A model generated the notes under the pieces. The model was given only the letters and a program-made list of their open reading frames with translations. It was not told where the DNA came from and ran no database searches. Shown in pieces: positions 15,045 through 23,962 of a DNA stretch of 64,000 bases (position 1 is the stretch's first letter; each line of letters opens with the position of its first letter). A program made the position numbers and the translations under genes. Location: positions 186,001-250,000 of the forward strand of contig JAJOJJ010000011.1 of assembly GCA_021208685.1 (NCBI GenBank), read 5' to 3'. Source of the DNA: Saccharospirillaceae bacterium. Its GTDB lineage: Bacteria; Pseudomonadota; Gammaproteobacteria; Pseudomonadales; Oceanobacteraceae.

Positions 15045-16109
15045 TCAGTCATGCTGGCCAAGCTGGCGCAGATGCCGGTAATGGCCCTTCAGTGCTGCCC
15101 AAAGACCCGGATAACTGCGCACAGGATGCCCCTGCGCCGCACAGGCGTCCTGCAGCAGCTTATGCAATGCCGGGTAGTGGATATGGCTGACACGGGGAAA
15201 TAAATGATGCTCGACCTGAAAGTTCAGACCGCCCAGTGCCCAGGTCAGAAAGCGGTTCTGAGTGGCAAAATCAACCGTCGTGCGCAGCTGGTGAGTTGCC
15301 CATTCATCGCTCAGGGTGCCGTTTGCATCCGGTTGTGGAAATTCAGCCTGATCGACGATGTGCGCGAGTTGAAAAACCACCGCAAACAAAAAGCCGAGTA
15401 CGGCATGCATCAGTAAAAAGCCGGCAATGACCGTTGTGCTGTCAGACAGCGTCAGAGGCAGCGCGACGTAAACCAGCAGATACAGCAGTTTACTGGCCCA
15501 GAATTCGGCATGATCCGCAATGGACAACGGGTGGCTGAAGCTGCGCTGGGCGATTTTCTGGCGGAAGTAGGCTTTGTAATCCAGTGCGAAAAACCAGAAC
15601 AGGCTGGTCAGTGTGTACAGCAGCCAGACATAAAGATGCTGATAGCGGTGAAACCAGAAACGCCGCTGGTGCGGACTCATGCGAAACAGCCCCAGAGCAT
15701 CGATGTCTTCATCCACGTCATCAACATTGGTAAAACTGTGGTGATTACGGTTGTGCTTCTGTGCCCAATAAAAGCGGTTACTGCCAATCAGATTAAAGGT
15801 GAGGGCCGCTAAGCGATTCAGGCGGCGTGAGGCACTGAATGACTCATGAGCGCCATCGTGCATGACATTAAAACCAACCAGTGCTGTGGCTATTCCATGA
15901 ATGAACCAGGCGGCAAGACTCCAGGGGGACGGCAGTAACAAAAGGGCGGCATAACTGGCAGTGAACAGCAGCACAATAAGTATGGCTTTACGGTACAGAC
16001 GCTGGTCACCACTTTTGGCAATGCCTTGCTGCCGGAAATACTGGTTAACCTGAGCGGAAAGCTGCTGATAGACCGGCCGCTGATCGGGAGAGAAATGAAC
16101 CTGATTCAT
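15045..16109 (-). CDS. Membrane fatty acid desaturase (front-end / linoleoyl-CoA desaturase type)
   Basis: A 354-residue di-iron membrane enzyme. The three histidine boxes are HDGAH (84-88), HNRNHH (119-124) and QVEHHLFP near residue 300; the Q in the third box is typical of front-end (delta-5/delta-6-like) desaturases. Two hydrophobic pairs flank the boxes (about 41-80 and 155-245). There is no fused cytochrome b5 domain, so a separate electron donor is needed. It would introduce double bases into acyl chains for membrane fluidity. It lies 66 bases downstream of the AraC-type gene on the same strand, so it may be co-transcribed with or controlled by it. I am sure of the family, not of regiospecificity. 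Confidence 0.9.
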   Translation of the reverse strand: MNQVHFSPDQRPVYQQLSAQVNQYFRQQGIAKSGDQRLYRKAILIVLLFTASYAALLLLPSPWSLAAWFIHGIATALVGFNVMHDGAHESFSASRRLNRLAALTFNLIGSNRFYWAQKHNRNHHSFTNVDDVDEDIDALGLFRMSPHQRRFWFHRYQHLYVWLLYTLTSLFWFFALDYKAYFRQKIAQRSFSHPLSIADHAEFWASKLLYLLVYVALPLTLSDSTTVIAGFLLMHAVLGFLFAVVFQLAHIVDQAEFPQPDANGTLSDEWATHQLRTTVDFATQNRFLTWALGGLNFQVEHHLFPRVSHIHYPALHKLLQDACAAQGHPVRSYPGLWAALKGHYRHLRQLGQHD

Positions 16110-16175
16110 GATTTATTATGATTGTTATGGTTGACGCCATGCTACCTGAGTTTGAAATTTTGTAAAACGTACGTC

Positions 16176-17252
16176 TCAGGAAGGCAGATCCTCGCTCATG
16201 CTTTCTTCGGTGGCATGCCCCCGGATCTGCTCCCGCGCTCTTTTACGGAAAGCGCGTGGCGATTCCCCCAGCCAGCGGCGGAACGCACGGCCAAAGTTGG
16301 AAGGATCGTTATAGCCCAGCTGCTGGGCGATATCTTCCACCGATGCGTTGCTTTCCAGCAGCAGTTGCAATGCCTGCTCGCGCCGGGCTTCATCAATAAT
16401 ATTCTGATAAGTGGTATTCAGCTGCGCCAGCTGACGGTTGATGGTCCGTGGACTGGAGTTCAGTGTGCTCGCCATAACCGTCAGGGTTGGGAAAGCATCC
16501 ATACGATCAAGGCGGCGACGTATCTGCGTGACAAGATCCTGCCCGCGGTCAAGTTCGGCCAGCTGCTTTTCGCATTCGGCTTCTGCCATACGCCGTGCAG
16601 TGGTATTGGCCGTGGATACCGGAATATCGAGCAACCAGGCCGGGATGCACAGCTGATTGTGTGGCTGATTAAACATGACCGGAATACCCAGAATCCCTTC
16701 GTAACAGGAGGCTGGCCGAACCGCTGCATCGGTAAACTTGGCGACCGCCGTTAACTCTTCGCTGTTCTGGGTAAGAAACCGCGAAATAGTGACCAGTGTC
16801 GAAATAATATTCTGCACCACAAAACTGAACGTGCTGGGCATCGCCGCCAGACGGTTGATCTGAATAATCGCGCTATCGTGATCATGAATAAAACGGATAT
16901 CCGCCAGCAGGGTGCGGGTGCGGGCGTAACGGATGGCCAGTGACAGCGCCTGACCCAGCGTATCGCTGGCCATAATGGCAAAGCCGAGAAAACCGTGGCT
17001 GGAAATATTCATGCGCTTGCCGTGTTCAAGCCCCAGCAACGGATCACCGCTGAGGGCCAGAGCATTCTCGACCACCTTGTGATATTGCAGCGGTGAAATG
17101 TATTCCTGTGCCGATGCCAGCGTCTTGCCACTGAGGCCTGTCCCCTGAGCTAGCTGCGAGGTATTAATTCCCTGCTGGGCCAGTAATTCAATTAATTGCG
17201 ACAGGTATTCGGTGCCGATAAAGGCGCGGTTGGCGGCGGACGAGTGTGACAT
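16176..17252 (-). CDS. AraC-family transcriptional regulator (OruR/arabinose-binding-like N-domain)
   Basis: A 358-residue regulator. Residues 20-210 form the alpha-helical sensing domain found in OruR/MmsR-like AraC proteins (ISPLQYHKVVENALALSGDP; LLGLEHGKRMNISSHGFLGF's core). The C-terminal double helix-turn-helix contains ILDGN-like LLLESNASVEDIAQQLGYND and SNFGRAFRRWLGESPRAFRK, a well-kept second HTH. Regulators of this group often control lipid or desaturase genes, and here the desaturase follows on the same strand while fadD is divergent 132 bases away, so either may be a target. Effector unknown. Length and domains are complete. Confidence 0.9.
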   Translation of the reverse strand: MSHSSAANRAFIGTEYLSQLIELLAQQGINTSQLAQGTGLSGKTLASAQEYISPLQYHKVVENALALSGDPLLGLEHGKRMNISSHGFLGFAIMASDTLGQALSLAIRYARTRTLLADIRFIHDHDSAIIQINRLAAMPSTFSFVVQNIISTLVTISRFLTQNSEELTAVAKFTDAAVRPASCYEGILGIPVMFNQPHNQLCIPAWLLDIPVSTANTTARRMAEAECEKQLAELDRGQDLVTQIRRRLDRMDAFPTLTVMASTLNSSPRTINRQLAQLNTTYQNIIDEARREQALQLLLESNASVEDIAQQLGYNDPSNFGRAFRRWLGESPRAFRKRAREQIRGHATEESMSEDLPS

Positions 17253-17384
17253 AGTGGCCGGAATATTCAGGGTGGCGTGTTATGACCGGAAGCATGTCAC
17301 GTTTTCCTCTTTAACTCAACGCAGGTTTCGGTCATAGTTTTGGCCATTAAAAAAACAAAAACCTGAAATCTGAAGGGGAACCCT

Positions 17385-19109
17385 GTGGAAGCATCTTTCT
17401 GGGACGGCAAACGCGCACCTGGTGTCAGTGATCACATTGATCTGAATAAATACAATGCCGTGGTAGAGGTAGTGGAAAGCGCGTTTCAGCGCTATGCCGA
17501 CCGCGCTGCATTTACCAGTATCGGCTACACACTGACGTATCGTCAGATTGATGAATACAGCGCAGCGTTTGCGGCTTATCTGCAAAATCATACCAGTCTG
17601 CAACCCGGTGATCGCATAGCGATTCAGATGCCGAATATTCTGCAATTTCCGATTGCAATGTACGGGGCATTACGCGCTGGCATGATTGTGGTGAATACCA
17701 ACCCTCTCTATACCGAGCGGGAAATGCTGCACCAGTTCAACGATTCCGGCGCCAAAGCCCTGGTGTGTATGGATGTGTTCGCCCGCTCTGTGCAGAACAT
17801 CCGCGCCCAAACCGGCCTCCGGCATATTATCGTCACCAGTCTGGCCGATATGCTGCCCTTCCCGAAACGCACGCTGATTAATGCTGCTGCCAAGTACGTT
17901 AAGAAAATGGTTCCTGCTTACAGCCTGCCGGATGCGGTGCCATTCCGTAAGGCCTTGTCGCAGGGCGCTAAGTTTGGCGGTTTTGTTGCCAATTACATCA
18001 AGAACCCGAACGATACCATCATTCTGCAATATACCGGTGGCACCACGGGTGTGGCCAAAGGTGCTGAACTGACTAACCGCAATCTGGTGGCAAACATGAT
18101 GCAGGCACGTGCCATGCTCAGTCAGATTGATCCGGCAACCGGCAAGCAGATCAAACCGGATACTGGCGTAAAGGTGGTAGCACCGCTGCCGCTGTACCAC
18201 ATTTATTCGTTTACCGTGCATCTGATGGCGCTGTTTGAAACCGGAGATCACAGTATCCTGATTGCCAACCCGCGTGATACCAACATGTTTGTGCGCATGA
18301 TCAAACCGCACCAACTGACCGGATTTATTGGTCTGAACACGTTGTTTGTTTCACTGCTTAACCATCCGGAATTTAAAAACTGTGATTTCAGTCAGCTGAA
18401 ACTGACCCTCTCCGGTGGTACCGCGCTGGTTGAAAATACCGCCCGTCGCTGGAAGGAAGCCACCGGTTGCGGCATTTCTGAAGCCTATGGTTTAACCGAA
18501 TGTTCTCCTGCTGTCTGCATGAATCCATCCGGTGGTCTGGAGCAAATGGGCACCGTGGGACAGGCTGTTCCCGGTACGGCACTGAAATGTATCGATCCTG
18601 AAGGCAACGAAGTGGCTGTGGGCGAGCGCGGTGAGCTGTGCGTGAAAGGCCCGCAGGTCATGAAAGGCTACTGGAATCGTCCGGAGGCCACGGCTGACAG
18701 CTTTACAGCGGATGGCGAATGGCTGCGTACCGGTGACGTTGCTGTGATCGATGAAGACGGTTTCGTGAAAATCGTTGACCGCATTAAAGATATGATTCTG
18801 GTATCTGGCTTTAACGTCTATCCAAATGAAATTGAAGATGTGGTGGCCATGCATCCGGCCGTTGAAAACTGTGCAGCGATTGGTGTCCCTGATGAGAAAA
18901 CCGGTGAAGCGGTTAAATTATTCGTCGTGGCAACCGATCCTAATGTGACGGTGGAAGACATTAAGAAACACTGCCGCGAAAATATGACCGCCTACAAAGT
19001 GCCGCGTCATGTTGAGTTCCGCAGCGAATTACCAATGACTCCGGTCGGTAAAATTCTGCGTCGTGAGCTGAAGGATGAAGAAGCAAAAAAGCAGGCTGAG
19101 CCAGCCTGA
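17385..19109 (+). CDS. fadD: Long-chain fatty acid-CoA ligase
   Basis: A 574-residue adenylate-forming enzyme that activates fatty acids to acyl-CoA at the inner face of the membrane. The P-loop-like motif YTGGTTGVAKGAEL (about residues 214-227), the ISEAYGLTECSPAV core with the conserved TE, GEWLRTGDVAVID with the hinge Asp, KDMILVSGFNVYP and the catalytic lysine in PMTPVGKILRRELK are all present. The start is GTG 17385 with GGGGAA upstream. It lies before the acyl-CoA dehydrogenase gene, separated by a terminator, so the two steps of beta-oxidation entry are adjacent. Intact. Confidence 0.95.
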   Translation: MEASFWDGKRAPGVSDHIDLNKYNAVVEVVESAFQRYADRAAFTSIGYTLTYRQIDEYSAAFAAYLQNHTSLQPGDRIAIQMPNILQFPIAMYGALRAGMIVVNTNPLYTEREMLHQFNDSGAKALVCMDVFARSVQNIRAQTGLRHIIVTSLADMLPFPKRTLINAAAKYVKKMVPAYSLPDAVPFRKALSQGAKFGGFVANYIKNPNDTIILQYTGGTTGVAKGAELTNRNLVANMMQARAMLSQIDPATGKQIKPDTGVKVVAPLPLYHIYSFTVHLMALFETGDHSILIANPRDTNMFVRMIKPHQLTGFIGLNTLFVSLLNHPEFKNCDFSQLKLTLSGGTALVENTARRWKEATGCGISEAYGLTECSPAVCMNPSGGLEQMGTVGQAVPGTALKCIDPEGNEVAVGERGELCVKGPQVMKGYWNRPEATADSFTADGEWLRTGDVAVIDEDGFVKIVDRIKDMILVSGFNVYPNEIEDVVAMHPAVENCAAIGVPDEKTGEAVKLFVVATDPNVTVEDIKKHCRENMTAYKVPRHVEFRSELPMTPVGKILRRELKDEEAKKQAEPA

Positions 19110-19127
19110 CCGGCTCATAGCCTGAAT

Positions 19128-19158
19128 AAAAAAGCCCGCGCCTGATGCGGGCTTTTTT
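19128..19158 (+). terminator. Intrinsic terminator after fadD
   Basis: AAAAAAGCCCGC-GCCTGAT-GCGGGCTTTTTT, an eight-pair GC stem with flanking A and T runs, 18 bases after the stop codon. Confidence 0.9.
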
Positions 19159-19334
19159 ATTTCAGCTTCCGGTGTCTGCCCGCCAACCTCCGATAGGTTA
19201 CCCAAGTGACGGACAGCCGCGGCCGCATAGCCAATGGCGTGACAGGTCGCTGTTGCCAAAATCGCCGCACATTTTTACCCGATAGCGGGCAGTCCATGTT
19301 GCCCTGAGTTCTGCGTTATTCTGAGGATGTGCAA

Positions 19335-21140
19335 ATGATCCAGTACAAGGCTCCACTTAAAGATATTCAGTTTCTGATTAACGATGTATTCGATTTTCAG
19401 TCCCACTACAAAAGCATTCCCGGTGGCGATGAGGCTACGCCGGAAATGGTCGATGCCATTCTGACGGAAGCCGCGCGCTTCAGCGAAGAAGTGGTTTCTC
19501 CGCTTTACCAGAGCGGTGATGATGGCTGTGTGTGGAACGATGGCGAAGTCACCACGCCAAAGGGCTTTAAAGAGGCCTACGGTCAGTATGTTGAAGGCGG
19601 ATGGCAGGGGATGTCGGCACCGGTGGCTTACGGTGGTCAGGGGCTGCCGCTTTCTCTTGGGGTCATCAAATCCGAGATGATTGGTACGGCCAACTGGGTG
19701 TGGGGTATGTATCCTGGTCTGTCGCTGGGGGCAATGAACACCATTTATATGCATGGTACCGAAGAGCAGAAACAGACCTATCTGGTACCGATGACGGAAG
19801 GTCGCTGGACCGGAACCATGTGTCTGACGGAACCTCAGTGTGGTACCGACCTTGGCCAGGTTAAAACCAAAGCTGAGCCTAACGGTGATGGCAGTTACAG
19901 TCTGACCGGTACCAAAATTTTTATTTCGTCCGGCGAGCATGATCTGACCGAACAGATCGTTCACATTGTTCTGGCGCGTTTGCCGAATGCTCCGGAAGGC
20001 ACCAAAGGTATTTCACTGTTTATTGTTCCTAAATTTCATGTCAACGCTGATGGTTCGCTGGGTGACCGAAATCCGGTGGTCTGTGGTTCGATTGAAGAAA
20101 AAATGGGTATTCATGGTTCATCCACCTGTGTGATGAACTTTGATGGTGCAAAGGGGTTTCTGATCGGGCCTGAGCACAAGGGTCTGATGTGTATGTTCAC
20201 CTTTATGAACACTGCCCGTATCGGCACTTCGATTCAGGGGGTTGGTGCCGCTGAGTTGTCGTTCCAGGGTGCGTTGCCTTATGCCAAAGATCGTCGCTCG
20301 ATGCGCTCGTTAAGCGGTACCAAGCATCCGGATAAAGTAGCTGATTCGCTCATTGTGCATCCTGATGTACGTCGTATGCTGCTGACTCAGAAAGCGATTG
20401 CTGAAGGCGGTCGCGCCATGCTGTATCACGCTGCCCGACTTGCTGATTTTATGATGGCGGCGCATGACCGTGGCGATAAAAAGGGCTATGACCAATTCGA
20501 TGATAAGCTGGGCTTTTTAACCCCGATTCTGAAAGCCTTTCTGACCGAGCTGGGTTATGAGGCAGCCAATCACGGTGTGCAGATTTACGGTGGGCATGGT
20601 TTCATCAAAGAATGGGGCATGGAGCAGATTGTCCGTGATACCCAGATTGCCAAACTGTACGAAGGCACGACCGGGGTTCAGGCGCTGGATCTGCTGGGTC
20701 GTAAAATTCTTTTGGGGAAACTGAAATCCTTTAATGAATTCCGTGCTGAAGTTACGGCTTTTATTAAAACTCACGAAAACCGCGCAGAAATGAAGCCGCT
20801 GATCAGACAGCTGAAGCGTTATATGCTGCAATGGCGCATCAATACATTCCGTGTAGCGTACAAGGCATCGAAAAATCGTGATATGGTCGGCGCGGCTTCG
20901 GTGGATTACCTGATGTTCTCCGGTTATGTTGTTATGGCGTATTTCTGGGCTCAGATGGCCGATAAAGCTTACAGCGGCATGAAATCCGGTAAGGGTGACC
21001 GTGATTTTTATCAGGCAAAAATTCATACCGCAGAGTTTTATTTTGATCGCTTGCTGCCGCGGGCAAAAGGTCACGCGAAAATGATGTTGAAAGATCCGAA
21101 AACACTGATGCAGATGAAAGAAGAACACTTCGCATTCTGA
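19335..21140 (+). CDS. Acyl-CoA dehydrogenase, long form with extra C-terminal domain
   Basis: A 601-residue flavoenzyme of beta-oxidation. It begins MIQYKAPLKDIQFLINDVFD, the standard opening of the 590-600-residue acyl-CoA dehydrogenases. The FAD-binding strands MCLTEPQCGTDLGQVKTKA and FISSGEHDLTEQIVHIVLAR's core are present, and the catalytic region YGGHGFIKEWGMEQIVRD is followed by DTQIAKLYEGTTGVQALDL. From about residue 470 the AcylCoA_dehyd_C-type extension ends in a LMQMKEEHF tail. ATG 19335 has AGGA seven bases upstream; a GTG six bases earlier is less likely. It converts acyl-CoA to trans-2-enoyl-CoA after FadD. Also resembles DmdC-like enzymes, so chain length is uncertain. Confidence 0.92.
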   Translation: MIQYKAPLKDIQFLINDVFDFQSHYKSIPGGDEATPEMVDAILTEAARFSEEVVSPLYQSGDDGCVWNDGEVTTPKGFKEAYGQYVEGGWQGMSAPVAYGGQGLPLSLGVIKSEMIGTANWVWGMYPGLSLGAMNTIYMHGTEEQKQTYLVPMTEGRWTGTMCLTEPQCGTDLGQVKTKAEPNGDGSYSLTGTKIFISSGEHDLTEQIVHIVLARLPNAPEGTKGISLFIVPKFHVNADGSLGDRNPVVCGSIEEKMGIHGSSTCVMNFDGAKGFLIGPEHKGLMCMFTFMNTARIGTSIQGVGAAELSFQGALPYAKDRRSMRSLSGTKHPDKVADSLIVHPDVRRMLLTQKAIAEGGRAMLYHAARLADFMMAAHDRGDKKGYDQFDDKLGFLTPILKAFLTELGYEAANHGVQIYGGHGFIKEWGMEQIVRDTQIAKLYEGTTGVQALDLLGRKILLGKLKSFNEFRAEVTAFIKTHENRAEMKPLIRQLKRYMLQWRINTFRVAYKASKNRDMVGAASVDYLMFSGYVVMAYFWAQMADKAYSGMKSGKGDRDFYQAKIHTAEFYFDRLLPRAKGHAKMMLKDPKTLMQMKEEHFAF

Positions 21141-21154
21141 TGATGTGACGAAAT

Positions 21155-21182
21155 AAAAAGCCCGGAAATCTCCGGGCTTTTT
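21155..21182. terminator. Bidirectional intrinsic terminator after the acyl-CoA dehydrogenase gene
   Basis: AAAAAGCCCGGA-AA-TCTCCGGGCTTTTT, between the convergent acyl-CoA dehydrogenase and sensor-like genes. Confidence 0.9.
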
Positions 21183-21212
21183 AGTATCTGCGCTTCACCC
21201 GTGGGCGATCCG

Positions 21213-23015
21213 TTACAGCCGCGCCATATCCAGACTGAATTCCAGCCGCAGTGTATTGGGAGCCGTCAGCATTCGTTCCAGCTTACCGTCAAAACGCAGT
21301 GAAATAATATGATCGCACAGGTCGTAAAATTCGTTGCCGGGGTTGCTCCGTCGGCTGCTGTTCAGATCGGTTGGTGCATTATCCGGCGGTGATGCCAAGT
21401 GAAAAACAAGGGTGGTTATGATCTGGTTATTCATCAGGCGCAGATTCAGATCAAGCTGCGAGCAGCGATTCAGCATTGGTTCCTGCAGGATAAGATAATC
21501 CAGCAGGAAACGTATCAGGAGTGGATTTTCTTCAATAATTAATGAAAAAGGCAATTGCGGGTTAACTATTATATTCTCTAAGGCCTGCGCCTGACTGAGC
21601 CACTCTTCTATGCAGTGCGTGAGGTTAATGCTGGTGCGTTCATCCTGAGTGGTTATGCGCAGATATTGCAGAAAGATCTGGATGCCGGGGAGCATTTCAG
21701 GCTGGCGAATGTGTTCGGCCAGGTGTTCCAGTTGCTTGAGCAGCAGGTGATTGATTTTTTTCTGCTGTTGCTGGCGTTCATTCGTGTTCAGCTGTTCCAG
21801 CTCATATTCCAGCTTCTGTACTGTGGCTTTGGTTCTGAGCTGTTCGTTGTACAGTTCTTCGGTGCGTTGGGTGACTTTGTTTTCCAGTGAAATGGTCAAT
21901 TCCTGTGCGTGACGGCGGGCAATCTGTTCTTTGGTCCGGTCGACTACGCAGATTAAAATCTGCTGCGGACGGTTTTCGTCGTAGCGGATAATCTGCAGTG
22001 TGATATCGAAATAGCATTCTTCTTTGCGGAAATTGTACAGACAAAATTCATCGTGAATACGGGCGATCCGCCCCTGCAGTAATTTATTAATGCGCTCTCG
22101 TTGTTCTACCCCGTGCGGGCCACTGATCATATCCATCAGCCGGTCCATCGGATGCTTCATGCTTTCCAGCTCCAGTTCGGTGCTGGCCAGCTGGTTGGCA
22201 AAGTGGTTGTTGCACTCGAAAGTATCTTCATCCGGCAGATAACGGCAGAAGCCAATGGCGGCATTATTAATGGCCATGCTGAGCTGTTCTTTGGTGTTCT
22301 CAAGCTGCATTCGTGACCGTTCACGCTCATCAACATCCTGCTGCAGGGTGTCACGCATGCGGTTAATGGCATCGGCGACCATATTCAGCTCGTCGCGTTT
22401 GTGCGGTGGATCATTCAGCAGCAGAGGATGATCCAGCTTGTTCAGATTGAACTGGCTGGCCCATTCGGCCATCCGGCCAAGGCGACGGGTAATCACCTGA
22501 TGCACAATAAAAAGCACGAATACGGAGATGGAAAAGGTTTTTATGAATTGTGTCAGTAAGATGTTGACGGCTTTATGTCTCAGCTCATCGTACAGGCCCG
22601 TATAGTCGATATTCAGATGCAGGTTACCCAGATGATATGTCTGACCAGCGCTCTGGTACTCCAGCGGAAAGGTGTAACTCTGATCCGAGCGGGTATACAC
22701 GTCTCCGGCGCTGTGCAGCACATTGCCTTTGTTTTCAACATAAACGAATACAACGCCAGGAAAGTTAAGAATCCCGTTCAGTTGCGACTCAATCTGCCGC
22801 GAATCAAAATTCCAGAGGCTGTAGCTGATGCTCTGCTGATAACTGGTTTGGATCTGGCGCAGGTTTTTGTCATAGCTGCTCATGCCCCGCTGATAATCGG
22901 ACATGAGAATGAAGAGAAAAGCGGCCAGTGTGGTCACAAAGCTGAATGCCAGCAGATACGACAGCAGTCGACGGCCAATGGATGAATAGCTTCTGTAGCT
23001 GGCTGGGGTATTCAC
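21213..23015 (-). CDS. Membrane sensor with HAMP and PAS-like domains and a kinase-like but degenerate C-terminus
   Basis: A 600-residue inner-membrane protein. A first helix (about 15-37) and a second (about 160-178) enclose a periplasmic sensor part of about 120 residues. A HAMP linker follows (VITRRLGRMAEWASQF to INRMRDTLQQDV), then a PAS-like domain (about 245-365) whose INNAAIGFCRYLPDEDTFE start is typical, a coiled coil (365-430) and a helical C-terminal part of 170 residues. That part lies where a histidine kinase core should be, yet I find no conserved H-box and no N, G1 or G2 ATP-binding boxes. It could signal through protein contact rather than phosphotransfer. Gene stands alone; no response regulator nearby. 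Confidence 0.75.
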   Translation of the reverse strand: MNTPASYRSYSSIGRRLLSYLLAFSFVTTLAAFLFILMSDYQRGMSSYDKNLRQIQTSYQQSISYSLWNFDSRQIESQLNGILNFPGVVFVYVENKGNVLHSAGDVYTRSDQSYTFPLEYQSAGQTYHLGNLHLNIDYTGLYDELRHKAVNILLTQFIKTFSISVFVLFIVHQVITRRLGRMAEWASQFNLNKLDHPLLLNDPPHKRDELNMVADAINRMRDTLQQDVDERERSRMQLENTKEQLSMAINNAAIGFCRYLPDEDTFECNNHFANQLASTELELESMKHPMDRLMDMISGPHGVEQRERINKLLQGRIARIHDEFCLYNFRKEECYFDITLQIIRYDENRPQQILICVVDRTKEQIARRHAQELTISLENKVTQRTEELYNEQLRTKATVQKLEYELEQLNTNERQQQQKKINHLLLKQLEHLAEHIRQPEMLPGIQIFLQYLRITTQDERTSINLTHCIEEWLSQAQALENIIVNPQLPFSLIIEENPLLIRFLLDYLILQEPMLNRCSQLDLNLRLMNNQIITTLVFHLASPPDNAPTDLNSSRRSNPGNEFYDLCDHIISLRFDGKLERMLTAPNTLRLEFSLDMARL

Positions 23016-23230
23016 ATCAGTACTTCGCAGTCAGTTGCTGGAATATATCTCAACCGGGTTCTTTCCATTTTTTATGGATTTATATTAGCCCGTGTTGTTC
23101 ATTCTGGCGGGCTTACAGCAAGAAGACAATGAAATAGTCATGCCAGAAGTGGCACAGACTGCGGGCAATGTTGTTGTAAGTTGACATGACACAACTTCTT
23201 TTCGGGTATAACCCCGGTCATTTTTATTTC

Positions 23231-23244
23231 TTGATTTGCATCAA
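23231..23244. promoter_or_regulatory. Fnr/Anr box upstream of ompW
   Basis: TTGATTTGCATCAA matches the Fnr consensus TTGAT-N4-ATCAA at all ten positions. It lies 63-76 bases upstream of the ompW start, a distance that fits activation. Anr is encoded at 48017-48784, and OmpW is Fnr-regulated in E. coli. Confidence 0.85.
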
Positions 23245-23306
23245 ACCGCATGGCGGATTAACCGTTAATCTGAGCCCATCTTTTGAGCATAGATGAGGAA
23301 CACAGA

Positions 23307-23888
23307 ATGAAACTGTTGAAAACTTTGTTAGCAAGCGCCGTCGCGGTTTCGGCAATGCCAGCACTGGCTTATGAAGCCGGCGATATTATTGTTAAAGCGG
23401 GTATCGTTAATGTGAATCCGAAGGAAGACAGTGGTGTTGATGGTCTGACTGTGAAAGATGACACTCAGCTGGGTCTGACGCTGACTTATATGGTTGCTCC
23501 ACAGATTGGTGTTGAAGTATTAGCGGCAACGCCTTTCAAACATGGTATTGAATTGAACGGCAATCGTGTTGCAACAACCAAGCACCTGCCACCAACAGTA
23601 TCCGCTCAGTATTATCTGATGGACCCTGCATCCAAGTTGCAGCCTTATGTGGGTCTGGGTGTGAACCATACGTTCTTCTTCGAAGAGGATGGTGCGGTTA
23701 ATCATCTGGGTAAAAGCTGGGGGCTGTCATACTCAGCAGGTCTGAACTATGACCTGGGCAACAATCTGTTAGCAAACGTTGCTGTCTGGAAAATAGATAT
23801 TGACAGTGAGGCTGATACTGCACTGGGCGAACTTGATGTTGAAATCGATCCGCTGGTATTTATGGTCGGCGCTGGTATGAAGTTCTGA
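23307..23888 (+). CDS. ompW: OmpW-family outer membrane protein
   Basis: A 193-residue eight-stranded beta-barrel porin. The signal peptide is residues 1-21 (MKLLKTLLASAVAVSAMPALA). The mature start YEAGDIIVKAGIVNVNPKED, the LGLTLTYMVAPQIGVEVLAA block, HLPPTVSAQYYL and LQPYVGLGVNHTFFFEE are the OmpW landmarks, and it ends in a phenylalanine (GAGMKF) as outer membrane barrels do. OmpW forms a hydrophobic channel for small nonpolar compounds. ATG 23307 has GAGGA upstream. A perfect Fnr/Anr box precedes it, so it should respond to oxygen limitation. The 290-base gap upstream holds this promoter and nothing else that I recognise. Confidence 0.95.
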   Translation: MKLLKTLLASAVAVSAMPALAYEAGDIIVKAGIVNVNPKEDSGVDGLTVKDDTQLGLTLTYMVAPQIGVEVLAATPFKHGIELNGNRVATTKHLPPTVSAQYYLMDPASKLQPYVGLGVNHTFFFEEDGAVNHLGKSWGLSYSAGLNYDLGNNLLANVAVWKIDIDSEADTALGELDVEIDPLVFMVGAGMKF

Positions 23889-23907
23889 TAACAGAACGGA
23901 AGTATGT

Positions 23908-23934
23908 AAAAAGCCACGCATTGCGTGGCTTTTT
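23908..23934. terminator. Bidirectional intrinsic terminator after ompW
   Basis: AAAAAGCCACGCA-TT-GCGTGGCTTTTT, 20 bases after the ompW stop and close to the end of the convergent gene. Confidence 0.9.
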
Positions 23935-23962
23935 GCTTTATCTGCTGTGATGAATTGAAGAT

